DNA of 52,777 nt from JBDROU01 sp043809745 [NCBI: bacterium] (GCA_043809745.1 JBDROU010000037.1:1-52777); one strand, 5' to 3'. Shown: positions 1-9,642, counted from the first letter of the stretch. Numbers and translations are program-made. The notes: a model not told the origin generated them from the sequence alone.

Positions 1-1478
1 TCGGGTTTTTAATAACAAGTTTGCCTGAGATATTTTACGATTCGCTTGTTTATCATTTGGGAATACCGAAAACTTATCTGATCGAGCATTCACTTGGTTT
101 TCTTAAGTACAACTTTTTCCAAACACTTACCGGAATTTGCGAACATATTTTTATATGGCTTTTAGCTTTAGGGGAAAGCCAGCTCTGCAGGATGTTTAAC
201 TTGTTATTGGGAGCAGTTATTGTTTTGGCAGCTTTTAAAGTATTAAAGAAAATATTTTCTGATTTTGCCGCGGTTTCATTTTGTTTGCTTATGGCTTCGG
301 TCCCAATGTACTTCATCACGATAACTTCAACAGGTTCAGAAACGCTTGCTATGTTTTTTATGTGCGCAAGTTTCATAAGCATGATTGAGTCTGAAAAGGC
401 AAGCAAATATAAAGACATGTCATTTTTACTGTTTGGACTTGCAGCAGCAACAAAGTATACCGCATTTTTTGGGGCTCCCTTGTTGTTTATATGGGCAATT
501 TCCAAAAAAGATGAAAATCAAAGTTATTTAACTTTATTTATAAGATATGGTTTAATTTTTTCTCTGCCTTTGCTGCCGCATTTTATTAGAAACTTAAGTT
601 TTACAGGAAATCCGTTTTATCCTTATCTGTATGGAATATTTGGATTTATCAAACCTGATCCGGATCTTTTTATGGCCTGGAAAAATGATCTACTGGCAAA
701 TACAAGATGGGGAGTTTTTGGTTTTTTTGGAGTGGTATGGGATGCCAGTTTGCGGGGTGTAGCAAGGCATGATTTCCTGGGACCTATTTTCATTGCCTTT
801 GCTCCGTTCTTGTTGTTCTTGAAGAATGAAAAAAAGCATTTATTAATACTTTATTTTGCAATTGGGCTCTATGTTTTTGAATTTCAGTTTACCAATATTT
901 TAAGAATGTTTTTACCATTTCAAATTGTATTTATCTTGCCGTTCGCTCTGACTTTTGATGAGTTTATATATAAAAGACTGCTAAAAGTATTTTTGATTAT
1001 CTGTGTATTCTTTAATTTATGCTGGCAGGGCATTCTTTGCATAAGTTCTTTCGGCGGTTTTGTGGTTAGAGATTTAGGGGATGAAATCTTGTACCTATCC
1101 ATTCCGCATGAAACACTTTATCCTCCTTCTTGTTATCCCGCATATGAGTTTTTGCGGAACAATCCCAAATATAAAAAAGTCTTAATTATCGGTGATGCAA
1201 GAAATTTTTACTGCCCTATTAAATCACTTACAAATACTGTATTCAATAAACCGCCGCTTATTGAACTTTTTGAAAAATATGAGGCTAAAGAAGTGTTAGG
1301 CTTGCTAAAAAAAGAAGGGTTTGACACGTTACTTATAAACAGATCGGAGCTAGGCAGGACATACTCATACAAATATGATAAGGAAAAATATTTTGATGAT
1401 ATCAGGGCTTTACTGGGATTAGACTTTAATCTGATTTTCGAATATGAGTCTTTGTTATTATACGAGTTCCCAAAATAA
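1..1478 (+). CDS. Polytopic membrane glycosyltransferase (GT-C type), 5' end outside window
   Basis: The reading frame is open to the left window edge (codons start at base 3), so the gene is truncated there and the TTG at 21 is not a convincing start. The visible product is about 490 residues with many hydrophobic segments. It contains the stretch PEIFYDSLVYHL, resembling the luminal loop of ArnT/PMT-like GT-C glycosyltransferases and related mannosyltransferases, where an acidic residue follows the first membrane helix. The C-terminal ~130 residues are soluble, as in that superfamily. By family such enzymes move sugars from lipid carriers onto lipids, glycans or proteins at the membrane; donor and acceptor cannot be read here. 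It is followed by a 236-bp gap and then another glycosyltransferase-like gene. Assignment is by fold pattern only. Confidence 0.6.
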   Translation, partial: GFLITSLPEIFYDSLVYHLGIPKTYLIEHSLGFLKYNFFQTLTGICEHIFIWLLALGESQLCRMFNLLLGAVIVLAAFKVLKKIFSDFAAVSFCLLMASVPMYFITITSTGSETLAMFFMCASFISMIESEKASKYKDMSFLLFGLAAATKYTAFFGAPLLFIWAISKKDENQSYLTLFIRYGLIFSLPLLPHFIRNLSFTGNPFYPYLYGIFGFIKPDPDLFMAWKNDLLANTRWGVFGFFGVVWDASLRGVARHDFLGPIFIAFAPFLLFLKNEKKHLLILYFAIGLYVFEFQFTNILRMFLPFQIVFILPFALTFDEFIYKRLLKVFLIICVFFNLCWQGILCISSFGGFVVRDLGDEILYLSIPHETLYPPSCYPAYEFLRNNPKYKKVLIIGDARNFYCPIKSLTNTVFNKPPLIELFEKYEAKEVLGLLKKEGFDTLLINRSELGRTYSYKYDKEKYFDDIRALLGLDFNLIFEYESLLLYEFPK

Positions 1479-1629
1479 ACCTTTAATCTATTGAATAATA
1501 TTGAATCTTCGTTTAATGTTAATAATTCTTTTATAGGATTTGTTTATTCATTTGATTGGGATGATGTTCTCTTTGGCGGCTATTCCAACCGGGTTTTGAT
1601 CTTAGTTGCAATTCGGAATAGGTTTTCGC

Positions 1630-1658
1630 TTGACAGAATTCCATTATATTTGTATTTT
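1630..1658 (+). promoter_or_regulatory. Candidate sigma70 promoter for the TIGR04282-type gene
   Basis: TTGACA at 1630-1635 and TATTTT at 1653-1658 are separated by 17 bp and lie about 57 bp before the ATG at 1715. The -10 overlaps a perfect inverted repeat at 1648-1670 (arms ATTTGTATT and AATACAAAT, five-T loop), which could be an operator or only an AT-rich coincidence. The rest of the 236-bp gap (1479-1714) shows nothing coding. Confidence 0.45.
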
Positions 1659-1714
1659 TTTAATACAAATTTTGTTTTAAAGGTGCTGTTAAAACACATA
1701 AAAAGGTATTTCTT

Positions 1715-2410
1715 ATGAATAATAATTCAAAAAAGGAATGTGTTCTTTTTTTTGTGAAGTATCCTGAAAAAGGTAAGGTAAAAAACAGGCTTTCTTCAGC
1801 TCTCGAACATGCGTCAGTGGTTGAGTTGTATAAGAATTTTGTTCTTGATATTTTAGCGACTCTTGATAAGAGTAAAATACCATTTTGGATTTGCTATTCG
1901 CCAAGCAGAAAACTTAAAAAACTGGCGCAATGGCTGGGTAAACATCATACATACAAACCGCAATATGGAGAAAACCTAGGAGAAAGGATGAAGGATTGTT
2001 TTTCACATTCTTTTTCTGAAGGGTTTGAAAGGGTTGTTGTTATTGGCAGCGATAGCCCTGATATTTCAGAAAATCTGATAAAGAGATCTCTTAAATCTCT
2101 CAGAAAGAACAATGCTGTTATAGGTCCTTCATATGATGGCGGGTATTATTTATTAGGTTTCAGAAAAGGCGATTTTAATCCAAAGATATTTGACAAAGTC
2201 AGGTGGAGCAGCTCCCAGGTTTTTGATCAGACTGTTAACACTTTAAGAAAAAACAAATCTTCATTTAATATTCTTCCAAACTTAAGGGATATAGATACTT
2301 ATAGTGATCTTAATAGTTTCTATAAAAAGGCTGCAAAAGTCAGAGGAAAAGAATCGCGTACATGGAATTATTTAGTGAACAATAAAGAAGCGCTAAAATT
2401 AAAAACTTAG
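1715..2410 (+). CDS. TIGR04282/DUF2064 family glycosyltransferase-like protein (arsenosugar-associated)
   Basis: This 231-residue protein has the hallmarks of the DUF2064/TIGR04282 family: an N-terminal FVKYPEKGKVKNRL motif (nucleotide-sugar binding loop of nucleotidyltransferase-like GT-A folds), GSDSPDI near residue 113 (the DxD-like site) and GPSYDGGYYLLGF near residue 139. NCBIfam names this family an 'arsenosugar biosynthesis glycosyltransferase' because it recurs with ArsM/ArsS and the TIGR04283 family; its biochemistry is not established. Partner families (TIGR04283, ArsS, ArsM) lie about 33 kb away at 35262-37957 in this window, which supports a shared role. The ATG at 1715 has only a weak ribosome site (AAAAGG), and start codons further in would cut the conserved motif. 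Confidence 0.75.
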   Translation: MNNNSKKECVLFFVKYPEKGKVKNRLSSALEHASVVELYKNFVLDILATLDKSKIPFWICYSPSRKLKKLAQWLGKHHTYKPQYGENLGERMKDCFSHSFSEGFERVVVIGSDSPDISENLIKRSLKSLRKNNAVIGPSYDGGYYLLGFRKGDFNPKIFDKVRWSSSQVFDQTVNTLRKNKSSFNILPNLRDIDTYSDLNSFYKKAAKVRGKESRTWNYLVNNKEALKLKT

Positions 2411-2482
2411 TAATTGCGAGAAAAGTATTGGGGAATTGCAAAGGTATAAGGTATTTAAAATTTAATTGGTTATTTTTCTCAT

Positions 2483-2556
<74 letters not shown>

Positions 2557-2612
2557 TTTCTTTTTGCCAAAATTTAACTTCGTTTTAGTAAATGTTACAG
2601 ATGTTTTAATCG

Positions 2613-2652
2613 AATTCCATGCCTCGTAAAGGGACGTGGTCCCAACGGAATT
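2613..2652. other. Structured intergenic hairpin between tRNA-Arg and the hrcA promoter
   Basis: Two nested inverted repeats share one centre: AATTCC (2613-2618) with GGAATT (2647-2652), and GGGAC (2631-2635) with GTCCC (2639-2643) around a GTG loop. CGTAAA (2625-2630) and TTTACG (2652-2657) could pair alternatively. There is no T-run, so it is not a standard terminator. Function unknown. Confidence 0.35.
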
Positions 2653-2692
2653 TTACGTCCAATTGCGGTTCTGGGGGTGGAATTATTCGGGA

Positions 2693-2721
2693 TTGACATG
2701 AATTGGTAATTCTGGTATAAT
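2693..2721 (+). promoter_or_regulatory. Consensus sigma70 promoter of the hrcA-grpE-dnaK operon
   Basis: TTGACA at 2693-2698 and TATAAT at 2716-2721 are both perfect consensus boxes with a 17-bp spacer. The -10 directly abuts the CIRCE operator, so the transcription start lies inside the operator. Confidence 0.9.
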
Positions 2722-2748
2722 TTGGCACTCGGAACAAAAGAGTGCTAA
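2722..2748 (+). promoter_or_regulatory. CIRCE operator (HrcA binding site)
   Basis: TTGGCACTC (2722-2730), nine spacer bases and GAGTGCTAA (2740-2748) match the CIRCE consensus TTAGCACTC-N9-GAGTGCTAA with one mismatch (G for A) in the left arm. By established knowledge, HrcA binds it to repress heat-shock genes. Its place at the start site of hrcA predicts autoregulation. Confidence 0.95.
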
Positions 2749-2778
2749 TTTTGTTTAACTATAATGTAGAGGGTAAAA

Positions 2779-3882
2779 ATGAGGTCATTAGATTCAGATT
2801 TGCTGGAGCAGCGCAAGAAAAAAGTACTGCAGATGGTAATACATCAGTATATAAGCACAGCAAAGCCTGTGGGCTCAAAGTTTATAGCTAATTCCGGAGG
2901 GTTGGATCTTTCACCTGCAACCATTAGAAATGTTCTTTCTATTTTGGAAGAAGAAGGCTATATAACACATCCGCATACATCTGCGGGAAGGGTTCCTACA
3001 GATAAAGGGTACAGATATTATGTAGATTCGATCATTGAAATACAGCGCCTTGCCAGAGATGAGGAGTTAAGGATAAGCAGGGGTTATGAAAAGAGGACGA
3101 ATGAGCTTAATAATCTTATGCAGCAGACAACTAAGATACTGTCTTCGCTTTCTCATTATTCGGGATTTGTAATTGCACCTAGCATAAAAAAAGACAAATT
3201 TGCGCATATGGAATTAATTAACACCAGTAATAAGCGAGTGCTTATGGTGCTTGTGACTGAGTCCGGCAGGATTAAAAATAAAGTCATTCTGGTTGATAAT
3301 GAGATTTCTCAATCCAACCTGAATAAGATTTCAAACATGCTGAATCAAAAACTCAATGGTTTGGATTTTTCACAAATAAAAGAAGAAGTGTTAAGAAAAA
3401 TTGATGAACTTGAATCTGAAAAGAAGGAACTTATATCTCTTGCAAGGATAGTTAGTCAACAAGCATTTGATTTAGATGATGAGGGATTCTATCTGGAAGG
3501 AGCAGGAAATATACTTGATCAACCTGAGTTTGAAAATTTTGATCAGCTGAAGTCTATTTTTAATTTAGTTGAAGAGAAAAAATTGCTCGGACATATTCTT
3601 GAAGAGGAACTTGCTCAAGATAAAGTTAAAGATCATATTAAACTGAGTTCGTATAGAAAAAAGGGTAATATAAAGATAGTCATAGGAGAGGAGAATACCT
3701 ATAAGGAGCTTAAAGGGTTGAGCTTGATTTCTTCAATCTATCAGCATAATGATAATAATGTTGGGATTTTGGGTATAATCGGACCTAGGAGAATGGAGTA
3801 CTCTAAAATGATTGCGCTGGTGGATTATATATCGTCTGTCGTAAATAAAATTATAGGAAGGTCTGTAGATTATGGGAAATAG
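2779..3882 (+). CDS. hrcA: Heat-inducible transcription repressor HrcA
   Basis: This 367-residue protein matches HrcA. An N-terminal winged-helix domain carries LSPATIRNVLSILEEEGYI (about residues 43-62) and SAGRVPTDKGYRYYV (about 68-82), followed by a GAF-like domain and the C-terminal IGPRRMEYSKMIALVDYIS signature. It represses the chaperone genes by binding CIRCE, with activity set by GroEL in studied species. It is slightly longer than the usual 340-350 residues. The ATG at 2779 follows AGAGGG. It is first in the heat-shock operon and its end overlaps grpE by 11 bp, suggesting translational coupling. Confidence 0.97.
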   Translation: MRSLDSDLLEQRKKKVLQMVIHQYISTAKPVGSKFIANSGGLDLSPATIRNVLSILEEEGYITHPHTSAGRVPTDKGYRYYVDSIIEIQRLARDEELRISRGYEKRTNELNNLMQQTTKILSSLSHYSGFVIAPSIKKDKFAHMELINTSNKRVLMVLVTESGRIKNKVILVDNEISQSNLNKISNMLNQKLNGLDFSQIKEEVLRKIDELESEKKELISLARIVSQQAFDLDDEGFYLEGAGNILDQPEFENFDQLKSIFNLVEEKKLLGHILEEELAQDKVKDHIKLSSYRKKGNIKIVIGEENTYKELKGLSLISSIYQHNDNNVGILGIIGPRRMEYSKMIALVDYISSVVNKIIGRSVDYGK

Positions 3883-4462
3883 CGGTGAAGAAAAGGAAGG
3901 TATTTCATTAGCTGATTCTGCCAGAGAGCAGAAGATCGCAGAACTGGAGATCTTGCAGCAATCTTTGAAAGATAAACAGCAGGAGATTGAGAACTATCAT
4001 GACCAAATATTGCGGTTAAAAGCTGAATTTGAAAATTATCGAAAGCGCGTAGAGAAAGAAAAGCAAACAACGTTTTTGTGGGGCAAAGAAGAGATTCTTC
4101 TTAAATTTATATCGGTTATGGATATATTCCATCAGGCTGAACTTCAGATACAAAAGGCTGTGGACGTAAAAAGTATTCAGCAGGGGCTTGTTATGATTAA
4201 GAAGGAGTTGGAGAATTTTTTAAATTCTGAAGGCATAACTGTTATGGATTCTTTGGGTAAGAAATTTGATATTAATCTGCATGATGCTGTGGATACAACT
4301 GAAGATGAAACAATAGATGAAGAAAAAGTGACAGATGAGATTCAAAAAGGCTATTCTTTTAATGGTCGTGTAATTAGGCATGCAAAGGTAAAAGTTGCTG
4401 TGCCAAAAAAGAAAAAACAACAGGAACAAAAAGATCAAAATAAGGAGGATGAAAATGGGTAA
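3872..4462 (+). CDS. grpE: Nucleotide exchange factor GrpE
   Basis: This 196-residue protein has the GrpE layout: an N-terminal long coiled-coil helix (about residues 18-66, with [17 protein letters not shown]), a four-helix segment, and the C-terminal beta domain ending [16 protein letters not shown]. It releases ADP from DnaK and acts as its nucleotide exchange factor in the cytoplasm. It starts inside the end of hrcA with the ribosome site GGAAGG at 3856-3861. The tail after the beta domain is a lysine/glutamine-rich extension. The stop overlaps the start of dnaK by 8 bp, so hrcA, grpE and dnaK form a tightly coupled unit. Confidence 0.96.
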   Translation: MGNSGEEKEGISLADSAREQKIAELEILQQSLKDKQQEIENYHDQILRLKAEFENYRKRVEKEKQTTFLWGKEEILLKFISVMDIFHQAELQIQKAVDVKSIQQGLVMIKKELENFLNSEGITVMDSLGKKFDINLHDAVDTTEDETIDEEKVTDEIQKGYSFNGRVIRHAKVKVAVPKKKKQQEQKDQNKEDENG

Positions 4463-6329
4463 AATTATTGGTATTGATTTGGGGACGTCAAATTCCGCCG
4501 CAGCTGTAATGGAAGGCGGAAAAGCGACTATTATTGCTTCCGCAGAGGGGACAACACTTGGAGGAAAGGCGTTTCCTTCTTATGTTGCGTTTACGAAGGA
4601 TAACCAGCTTTTAATAGGGGAACCTGCAAGAAGGCAGGCTGTTACAAATCCTGAAAAAACACTTTCTGCTTTTAAGAGAAAGATGGGTACGGATTTCAAA
4701 TATAAAGTAGGCGATAAGGATTATGCGCCTCAGCAGCTTTCTGCTTTCCTGCTTCAAAAGATTAAACGCGATGCCGAGGCATTTTTGGGAACAAAAGTTG
4801 AGAAAGCTGTTATTACTGTTCCGGCTTATTTTAATGATAATCAAAGGCAAGCTACAAAGGATGCCGGTGAGATAGCCGGCCTTGAGGTTGCCAGAATTAT
4901 AAATGAGCCAACAGCTGCCTGCCTTGCCTATGGGTTAGATAAAAAGGGTAAAGATGAAAAGATCCTAGTGTTCGATTTAGGCGGAGGGACGCTGGATTGT
5001 ACCATTATGGAGTTCGGCAGTGGTGTATTTGAGGTGATATCAACATCAGGTGATACTCAGCTTGGCGGTACTGATATGGATAAATCATTAATAGACTTCA
5101 TTGCGGAGGAATTTAAAAAAGAAACCGGTATTGATTTGAGAAACGATAAGATGGCTGTCCAGCGTTTAAGGGAGGCTGCTGAAAAAGCAAAGATAGAACT
5201 GTCGAATGTTATGGAAACGGATATAAATCTGCCGTTTATTACTGCGGATGCATCAGGTCCTAAACACTTGGCACAGAAGTTTACCAGAGCCAGATTAGAG
5301 CAAATCATTAAGCCGATAGTTGACCGTTGTCAGGGGCCTATTGAAAGAGCAATTGAAGATGCTAAGTTAAAAACTTCTGATATATCAAAAATTATTCTTG
5401 TGGGCGGACCGACAAGGATGCCTATTATACAAAAGTTTGTTGAGGATTTTGTAGGTAATAAGGTTGAACGAGGTGTTGATCCAATGGAGTGTGTTGCTAT
5501 AGGCGCTGCGGTACAGGCTGCTGTGCTTACCGGTGATGTAAAAGATGTTCTTTTGCTGGATGTAACACCGTTGTCTTTAGGTATTGAAACTTTAGGAGGT
5601 GTGTCTACAAAGTTAATTGAAAGAAATACCACTATTCCTGTAAAGAAATCGCAAATATTTTCTACTGCGGCTGATAGTCAACCAGCGGTTACTGTGCATG
5701 TTTTACAGGGAGAAAGGCCAATGGCTAAGGATAACGTAAGTTTAGGTCAGTTTGATTTGGTTGGTATACCGCCTGCACCGCGCGGTGTGCCTCAGATTGA
5801 GGTTACATTTGATATAGATGCTAACGGTATACTTCATGTCACAGCTAAGGATAAGGGAACTGGAAAAGAACAGTCTATTAAGATTACCGCTCCAAATAAG
5901 TTGTCAAAAGACGATGTGGAAAAGTATGTAAAAGAAGCTGAGAAATTTGCTGAAGAAGATAAAAAGTATCAGCAAGAAGTTGAGGCAAAAAATGAAGCTG
6001 ATACAGCAGTTTATTCTACTGAAAAGGCACTGAAAGATTACGGTGACAAGATTTCCCAGGAAGAAAGGCTCAAAATTGATCAGGCTCTTACTGATGCCAA
6101 GGAAGCATTGAAGGGTAATGATATTGAGAATATTAAAAAGACTAAAGAGAGCTTAATAAATGCTTCTCATAAGCTTGCCGAACAGGTATATAAAGAAGCC
6201 TCTCAAAAGCAGAAGGGCGGCCAACAGGGTGCCCAAGATGGAGCTTCTCAACAGCAGGGCAGCGCAGAGCAAGCGCCTAAAGAGGAGGCTGTTGAGGCTG
6301 AAGTAGTTGATGAAGGTAATAAAAGCTAA
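4455..6329 (+). CDS. dnaK: Molecular chaperone DnaK (Hsp70)
   Basis: This 624-residue Hsp70 has the nucleotide-binding domain motifs [10 protein letters not shown] (residues 4-13), [13 protein letters not shown] and [10 protein letters not shown], then the substrate-binding domain ([14 protein letters not shown] onward) and an acidic C-terminal tail [10 protein letters not shown] that parallels the E. coli EEVD-like end. It binds exposed hydrophobic segments in an ATP-driven cycle with DnaJ and GrpE. I chose the ATG at 4455 because AAGGAGG (4442-4448) sits six bases upstream; an in-frame ATG at 4449 overlaps that site. It is transcribed from the CIRCE-controlled promoter. Confidence 0.98.
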   Translation: MGKIIGIDLGTSNSAAAVMEGGKATIIASAEGTTLGGKAFPSYVAFTKDNQLLIGEPARRQAVTNPEKTLSAFKRKMGTDFKYKVGDKDYAPQQLSAFLLQKIKRDAEAFLGTKVEKAVITVPAYFNDNQRQATKDAGEIAGLEVARIINEPTAACLAYGLDKKGKDEKILVFDLGGGTLDCTIMEFGSGVFEVISTSGDTQLGGTDMDKSLIDFIAEEFKKETGIDLRNDKMAVQRLREAAEKAKIELSNVMETDINLPFITADASGPKHLAQKFTRARLEQIIKPIVDRCQGPIERAIEDAKLKTSDISKIILVGGPTRMPIIQKFVEDFVGNKVERGVDPMECVAIGAAVQAAVLTGDVKDVLLLDVTPLSLGIETLGGVSTKLIERNTTIPVKKSQIFSTAADSQPAVTVHVLQGERPMAKDNVSLGQFDLVGIPPAPRGVPQIEVTFDIDANGILHVTAKDKGTGKEQSIKITAPNKLSKDDVEKYVKEAEKFAEEDKKYQQEVEAKNEADTAVYSTEKALKDYGDKISQEERLKIDQALTDAKEALKGNDIENIKKTKESLINASHKLAEQVYKEASQKQKGGQQGAQDGASQQQGSAEQAPKEEAVEAEVVDEGNKS

Positions 6330-6335
6330 TATAAT
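6307..6335 (+). promoter_or_regulatory. Possible internal promoter for dnaJ
   Basis: TTGATG (6307-6312) and TATAAT (6330-6335) have a 17-bp spacer and end about 65 bp before dnaJ. The region straddles the dnaK stop codon. It would allow DnaJ expression independent of CIRCE; the sequence match is good but AT-rich DNA gives such matches by chance. Confidence 0.4.
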
Positions 6336-6352
6336 ATAGATATATATATAAC

Positions 6353-6383
6353 GCTGCGCGCTGAATTAAATTTGGCTCGCAGC
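6353..6383 (+). other. Hairpin in the dnaK-dnaJ intergenic region
   Basis: GCTGCG (6353-6358) pairs with CGCAGC (6378-6383) across a 19-nt loop in an otherwise AT-rich 71-bp gap. There is no T-run. It could stabilise the dnaK mRNA end or tune read-through into dnaJ; neither is shown. Confidence 0.4.
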
Positions 6384-6400
6384 ATGATTATTGGGTATTT

Positions 6401-7537
6401 ATGACCACTCAAAGAGATTATTATGAAACATTGGGCGTTTCTAAGAATGCAACTCAAGATGAGATAAAGGCTGCATTCAGGCGTCTTGCTATCAAATTTC
6501 ATCCTGATAAGAATCCTAACAATGCTGGCGCGGAAGCCAAGTTTAAAGAAATCAATCAGGCGTATGAGGTGTTGTCTGATTCAACCAAAAGACAGACGTA
6601 TGACCAGTTTGGTCATGCCGGTGTTACCGGTAATGGCGCAGGGGGCCCTTTTAGCGGCGGATTTGAGGGATTCCAGGATTTTGGAGAAACTTTCGGTGAT
6701 TTGGGAGACATTTTCGGAAACATATTTGGGGGTGAAAGTTCCAGCGGCAGGAGAGGCCGAAGATCTGTACAAAAGGGTGCCAGTATAGAGTATGAGCTGG
6801 AAGTAAGTTTGGAAGATGCTTATTTCGGCAGGGAGCAAAAATTAAGCCTTAACAAAAATATCATATGTCCTGAATGTAAAGGCAGCGGTACAAGATCCGG
6901 TACGAGCATGAAAACCTGTCCTGATTGCAGAGGATCCGGTGCTTTAAGAGTTAACAGAGGATTTTTTTCGTTATCACAGACCTGTTCAAGATGCCAAGGC
7001 GAAGGTCAGATTATTGAAAAACCATGTTCTTCATGCCGAAGTCAGGGTTATGTCAGCAGTCATCATGATATCAGTGTAAGAATCCCGCCCGGTGTTGACA
7101 ATGGAACAACGCTCAGGATAAATGGAGCGGGTCATGCGGGAAAAAGAGGATCGCCGGCAGGTGATCTATATGTAGTCATAAGACTTAGATCGGATCCCAG
7201 ATTTGACCGCAAGGGTGAGCATTTATACTACTCAAAACATATAAGTATTACGCAGGCTGCATTAGGCGCAGAGGTTGAAGTTCCTACTGTTGAATCCAAG
7301 ATGAAAATAAGGATACCGGCAGGCACCCAATCAGGTGCTATGTTTCGTTTGTCAGACCGCGGTATGCCGCGTCTTGGTACAAACAGGAAAGGGGACATTT
7401 TAGTAACCGCTATTGTTGATATTCCCAAAAATATTAATTCTAAGCAGAAAGAACTCCTTGCTCAACTGGCTGAATCATTTGGTGAAGAAGTAAAATCTCA
7501 AGATAATATATTCAAAAAAGTATTTAAATCGAAATAA
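6401..7537 (+). CDS. dnaJ: Co-chaperone DnaJ (type I Hsp40)
   Basis: This 378-residue protein has a J domain with the HPD motif (FHPDKNP near residues 34-40) and a Gly/Phe-rich linker (about 70-120). Four zinc-binding repeats follow ([32 protein letters not shown]), then the two C-terminal beta domains beginning [15 protein letters not shown]. It delivers clients to DnaK and stimulates its ATPase. The fourth repeat lacks the usual CxxCxGxG glycines but keeps both cysteines, so zinc binding should survive. No clear ribosome site precedes the ATG. The gene follows dnaK after 71 bp and rsmE follows after 9 bp. Confidence 0.97.
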   Translation: MTTQRDYYETLGVSKNATQDEIKAAFRRLAIKFHPDKNPNNAGAEAKFKEINQAYEVLSDSTKRQTYDQFGHAGVTGNGAGGPFSGGFEGFQDFGETFGDLGDIFGNIFGGESSSGRRGRRSVQKGASIEYELEVSLEDAYFGREQKLSLNKNIICPECKGSGTRSGTSMKTCPDCRGSGALRVNRGFFSLSQTCSRCQGEGQIIEKPCSSCRSQGYVSSHHDISVRIPPGVDNGTTLRINGAGHAGKRGSPAGDLYVVIRLRSDPRFDRKGEHLYYSKHISITQAALGAEVEVPTVESKMKIRIPAGTQSGAMFRLSDRGMPRLGTNRKGDILVTAIVDIPKNINSKQKELLAQLAESFGEEVKSQDNIFKKVFKSK

Positions 7538-7546
7538 CATTTATAA

Positions 7547-8278
7547 ATGCCACAATTTTTTCTCAAACCGGAAAATATTGAAGATAATACATTTTCACTA
7601 GATAAATCTGAATCCTATCATCTGATTACAGTATTTAAAAAAAAGCCTGAAGATGTAATACAGCTTTTTGACGGGCTGGGGAACGTATATGAAGGCGTAA
7701 TTAAATATGTTAAGGATGAACGTGTTTTCGGTAAACTTCAGGTAATCAAAAGGTTCAGTACTAACGGTAAGCTTAAACTATTTGCGCCTCTTATAAAAGG
7801 TGAGCGTTTCGATTGGCTTGTAGAAAAAGTTACTGAGATAGGTGTTCATTGCATACAGCCTGTAATTACGTCGCGGACAACGGTTAAATTTAAATCCAAA
7901 GAAAAAAGAGACAGATGGCAGAAGATAGCTATTTCTGCGGCAAAACAGTCAAAAGCGCCATTTGTGCCTGTAATAGAAATTCCTGTGAATTTTGATAAGG
8001 CAGTTAAAGAAAATTCCAAGGAGTATAAGAATATATTGTTCACCGGGAATGAAAACGATCCGTATCCTGGAAATATTATTGAGCGGTTAAAGAAGGATTC
8101 AAACAGCAGTTGTTACGGTATTTGGATCGGGCCCGAGGGCGGATTTAGCCTTCAGGAAATTGCCCATGCAAAAGAAGAAAAATATTTCTTCTGTTCTCTG
8201 GGAGCGCAGATATTACGCGCTGAAACAGCATGTATAGTAAGTGCGGCATTAGTAAAATTTGAAGTGGAAAAGAAATGA
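7547..8278 (+). CDS. rsmE: 16S rRNA (uracil-1498-N3)-methyltransferase RsmE
   Basis: This 243-residue protein fits the RsmE family. An N-terminal PUA-like domain is followed by a SPOUT methyltransferase domain with the knot motifs IWIGPEGGFSLQE (about residues 193-205) and SLGAQILRAETACI near the C-terminus. It methylates U1498 of 16S rRNA using S-adenosylmethionine. It follows dnaJ by 9 bp, a widely conserved order (dnaJ-prmA-rsmE-mtaB) with prmA missing here. Its end overlaps the next gene by 4 bp (ATGA), indicating coupling. Confidence 0.95.
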   Translation: MPQFFLKPENIEDNTFSLDKSESYHLITVFKKKPEDVIQLFDGLGNVYEGVIKYVKDERVFGKLQVIKRFSTNGKLKLFAPLIKGERFDWLVEKVTEIGVHCIQPVITSRTTVKFKSKEKRDRWQKIAISAAKQSKAPFVPVIEIPVNFDKAVKENSKEYKNILFTGNENDPYPGNIIERLKKDSNSSCYGIWIGPEGGFSLQEIAHAKEEKYFFCSLGAQILRAETACIVSAALVKFEVEKK

Positions 8279-9525
8279 AGATATATTATGGCACCTTAGG
8301 TTGTAAAGTAAACCAATACGAAACGGAACTAATACGGGAAAATCTTTCAAGATGGGGAGAGGTAACCGTAAATGATATTTCAAAGTGTTCTGTTGCTGTT
8401 ATTAATACCTGTGCGGTAACCGCTGAAGCTGAGTCCAAAAGCAGAAGTTATATAAGAAAGATCAGGAAACAAAATCCGGATTGTAAAATAATTATTACCG
8501 GATGTTATGCGCAAAGAAAGAATAATGATCTAAAATTGATCGATGACAACAGTGTGGTTGCTGATAATGTTTTTAAGTTTAATTTAGGAGAGTACTGGAG
8601 CAAGATTTTTTCAAAAAATGCTGCATTTAAAACTGTTAACACAATAAGTTCTTTTTCGGGACATTCGCGCGCGTTTGTTAAGATTCAAGATGGTTGCGAC
8701 AGTTTTTGCAGTTATTGCATTGTCCCGTATTTGAGGCCTAATTTAAACTCGAAACCTGTAAGAGAAGTGATTGAAGAAATAGAGTCGCTGTTAAAAAGCG
8801 GGTACAAGGAAATAGTTCTTTGCGGGATAAGAATGGGGAAGTACTCATTTAATGAAAATGGCAAGAATTACAATTTAACGGATATGTTGAGAAGCATCGT
8901 TAAAATAAAAGGTGATTTTCGAATTCGTTTATCTTCGTTAGAAATAGTTGATATTACAGAAGATTTAATTAGCTTAATTAAGAATTCGAATAAGATATGT
9001 CATCATCTGCATCTTCCAATTCAATCCGGAAGCGATAAAGTACTTGAAAAAATGAGACGGCCATATACTGTGAAAAGGTTTACTCAAATAACAGAAAATT
9101 TATACAAAAAATTACCGAAACTCAGTATATCTACAGATGTCATGGTAGGATTCCCCGGTGAAACTGATAAAGAGTTTAATGAAACATATGAAACAATCAA
9201 GGGGTTAGGTTTCTCGAGACTGCACATATTCCCTTTTTCTGTTCGATCAGGCACAGATGCGGAAAAATATAAAGAAAAACCTAATCCTGAAACTGTAAAG
9301 GTTCGAACAAAAAAGTTAAGAGAGTTGCACAAAAAACTTGAAGAGCTTTTTATTGAGAAGCAACTTCCGTTTTTGCAGCGTGTGCTGCCGGAGAGTTCAG
9401 AGTCAGGTTTAACCGACAGCTATATTAGGGTTAAACTGGAAACTTCGAACCGTAAGGGTTTTTTGAGAGGCTACTTGAAAAGAGAGCATCTATCCAATTT
9501 GCTGCGATTTTTCAATGAGTCTTAA
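8275..9525 (+). CDS. mtaB: tRNA t6A37 methylthiotransferase MtaB
   Basis: This 416-residue radical SAM methylthiotransferase has an N-terminal UPF0004 domain whose cysteines (GTLGCKVNQYE, INTCAVT, TGCYA) hold one Fe-S cluster. The radical SAM core has GCDSFCSYCIVP, with the CxxxCxxC cysteines for the second cluster, and a short TRAM-like tail. MtaB converts t6A37 to ms2t6A37 in ANN-decoding tRNAs. The CKVNQYE form of the first motif is typical of MtaB rather than MiaB or RimO. It is co-translated with rsmE through an ATGA overlap. Confidence 0.93.
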   Translation: MKIYYGTLGCKVNQYETELIRENLSRWGEVTVNDISKCSVAVINTCAVTAEAESKSRSYIRKIRKQNPDCKIIITGCYAQRKNNDLKLIDDNSVVADNVFKFNLGEYWSKIFSKNAAFKTVNTISSFSGHSRAFVKIQDGCDSFCSYCIVPYLRPNLNSKPVREVIEEIESLLKSGYKEIVLCGIRMGKYSFNENGKNYNLTDMLRSIVKIKGDFRIRLSSLEIVDITEDLISLIKNSNKICHHLHLPIQSGSDKVLEKMRRPYTVKRFTQITENLYKKLPKLSISTDVMVGFPGETDKEFNETYETIKGLGFSRLHIFPFSVRSGTDAEKYKEKPNPETVKVRTKKLRELHKKLEELFIEKQLPFLQRVLPESSESGLTDSYIRVKLETSNRKGFLRGYLKREHLSNLLRFFNES

Positions 9526-9578
9526 AAAAACTGCACAAAATATCAATTCTAAATAGGATAAATTAAGAAAAATAGCAT

Positions 9579-9607
9579 TTGCCAAAAGTTTTTTAATATT
9601 GTATATT
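9579..9607 (+). promoter_or_regulatory. Candidate promoter of hinT
   Basis: TTGCCA (9579-9584) and TATATT (9602-9607) are separated by 17 bp, about 35 bp upstream of the ATG at 9643. It lies in the only sizeable gap (117 bp) between mtaB and the HIT gene and so probably starts a new transcription unit. Confidence 0.55.
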
Positions 9608-9642
9608 TACTGTTTATAAATTAGGGAAGTATTTAATATAGG

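Noticed and set aside
1491-1718. 75-residue open frame with TTG start between the two glycosyltransferase genes
   Set aside because: No ribosome site or recognisable sequence, it spans a promoter-like region, and it runs into the next gene in another frame.
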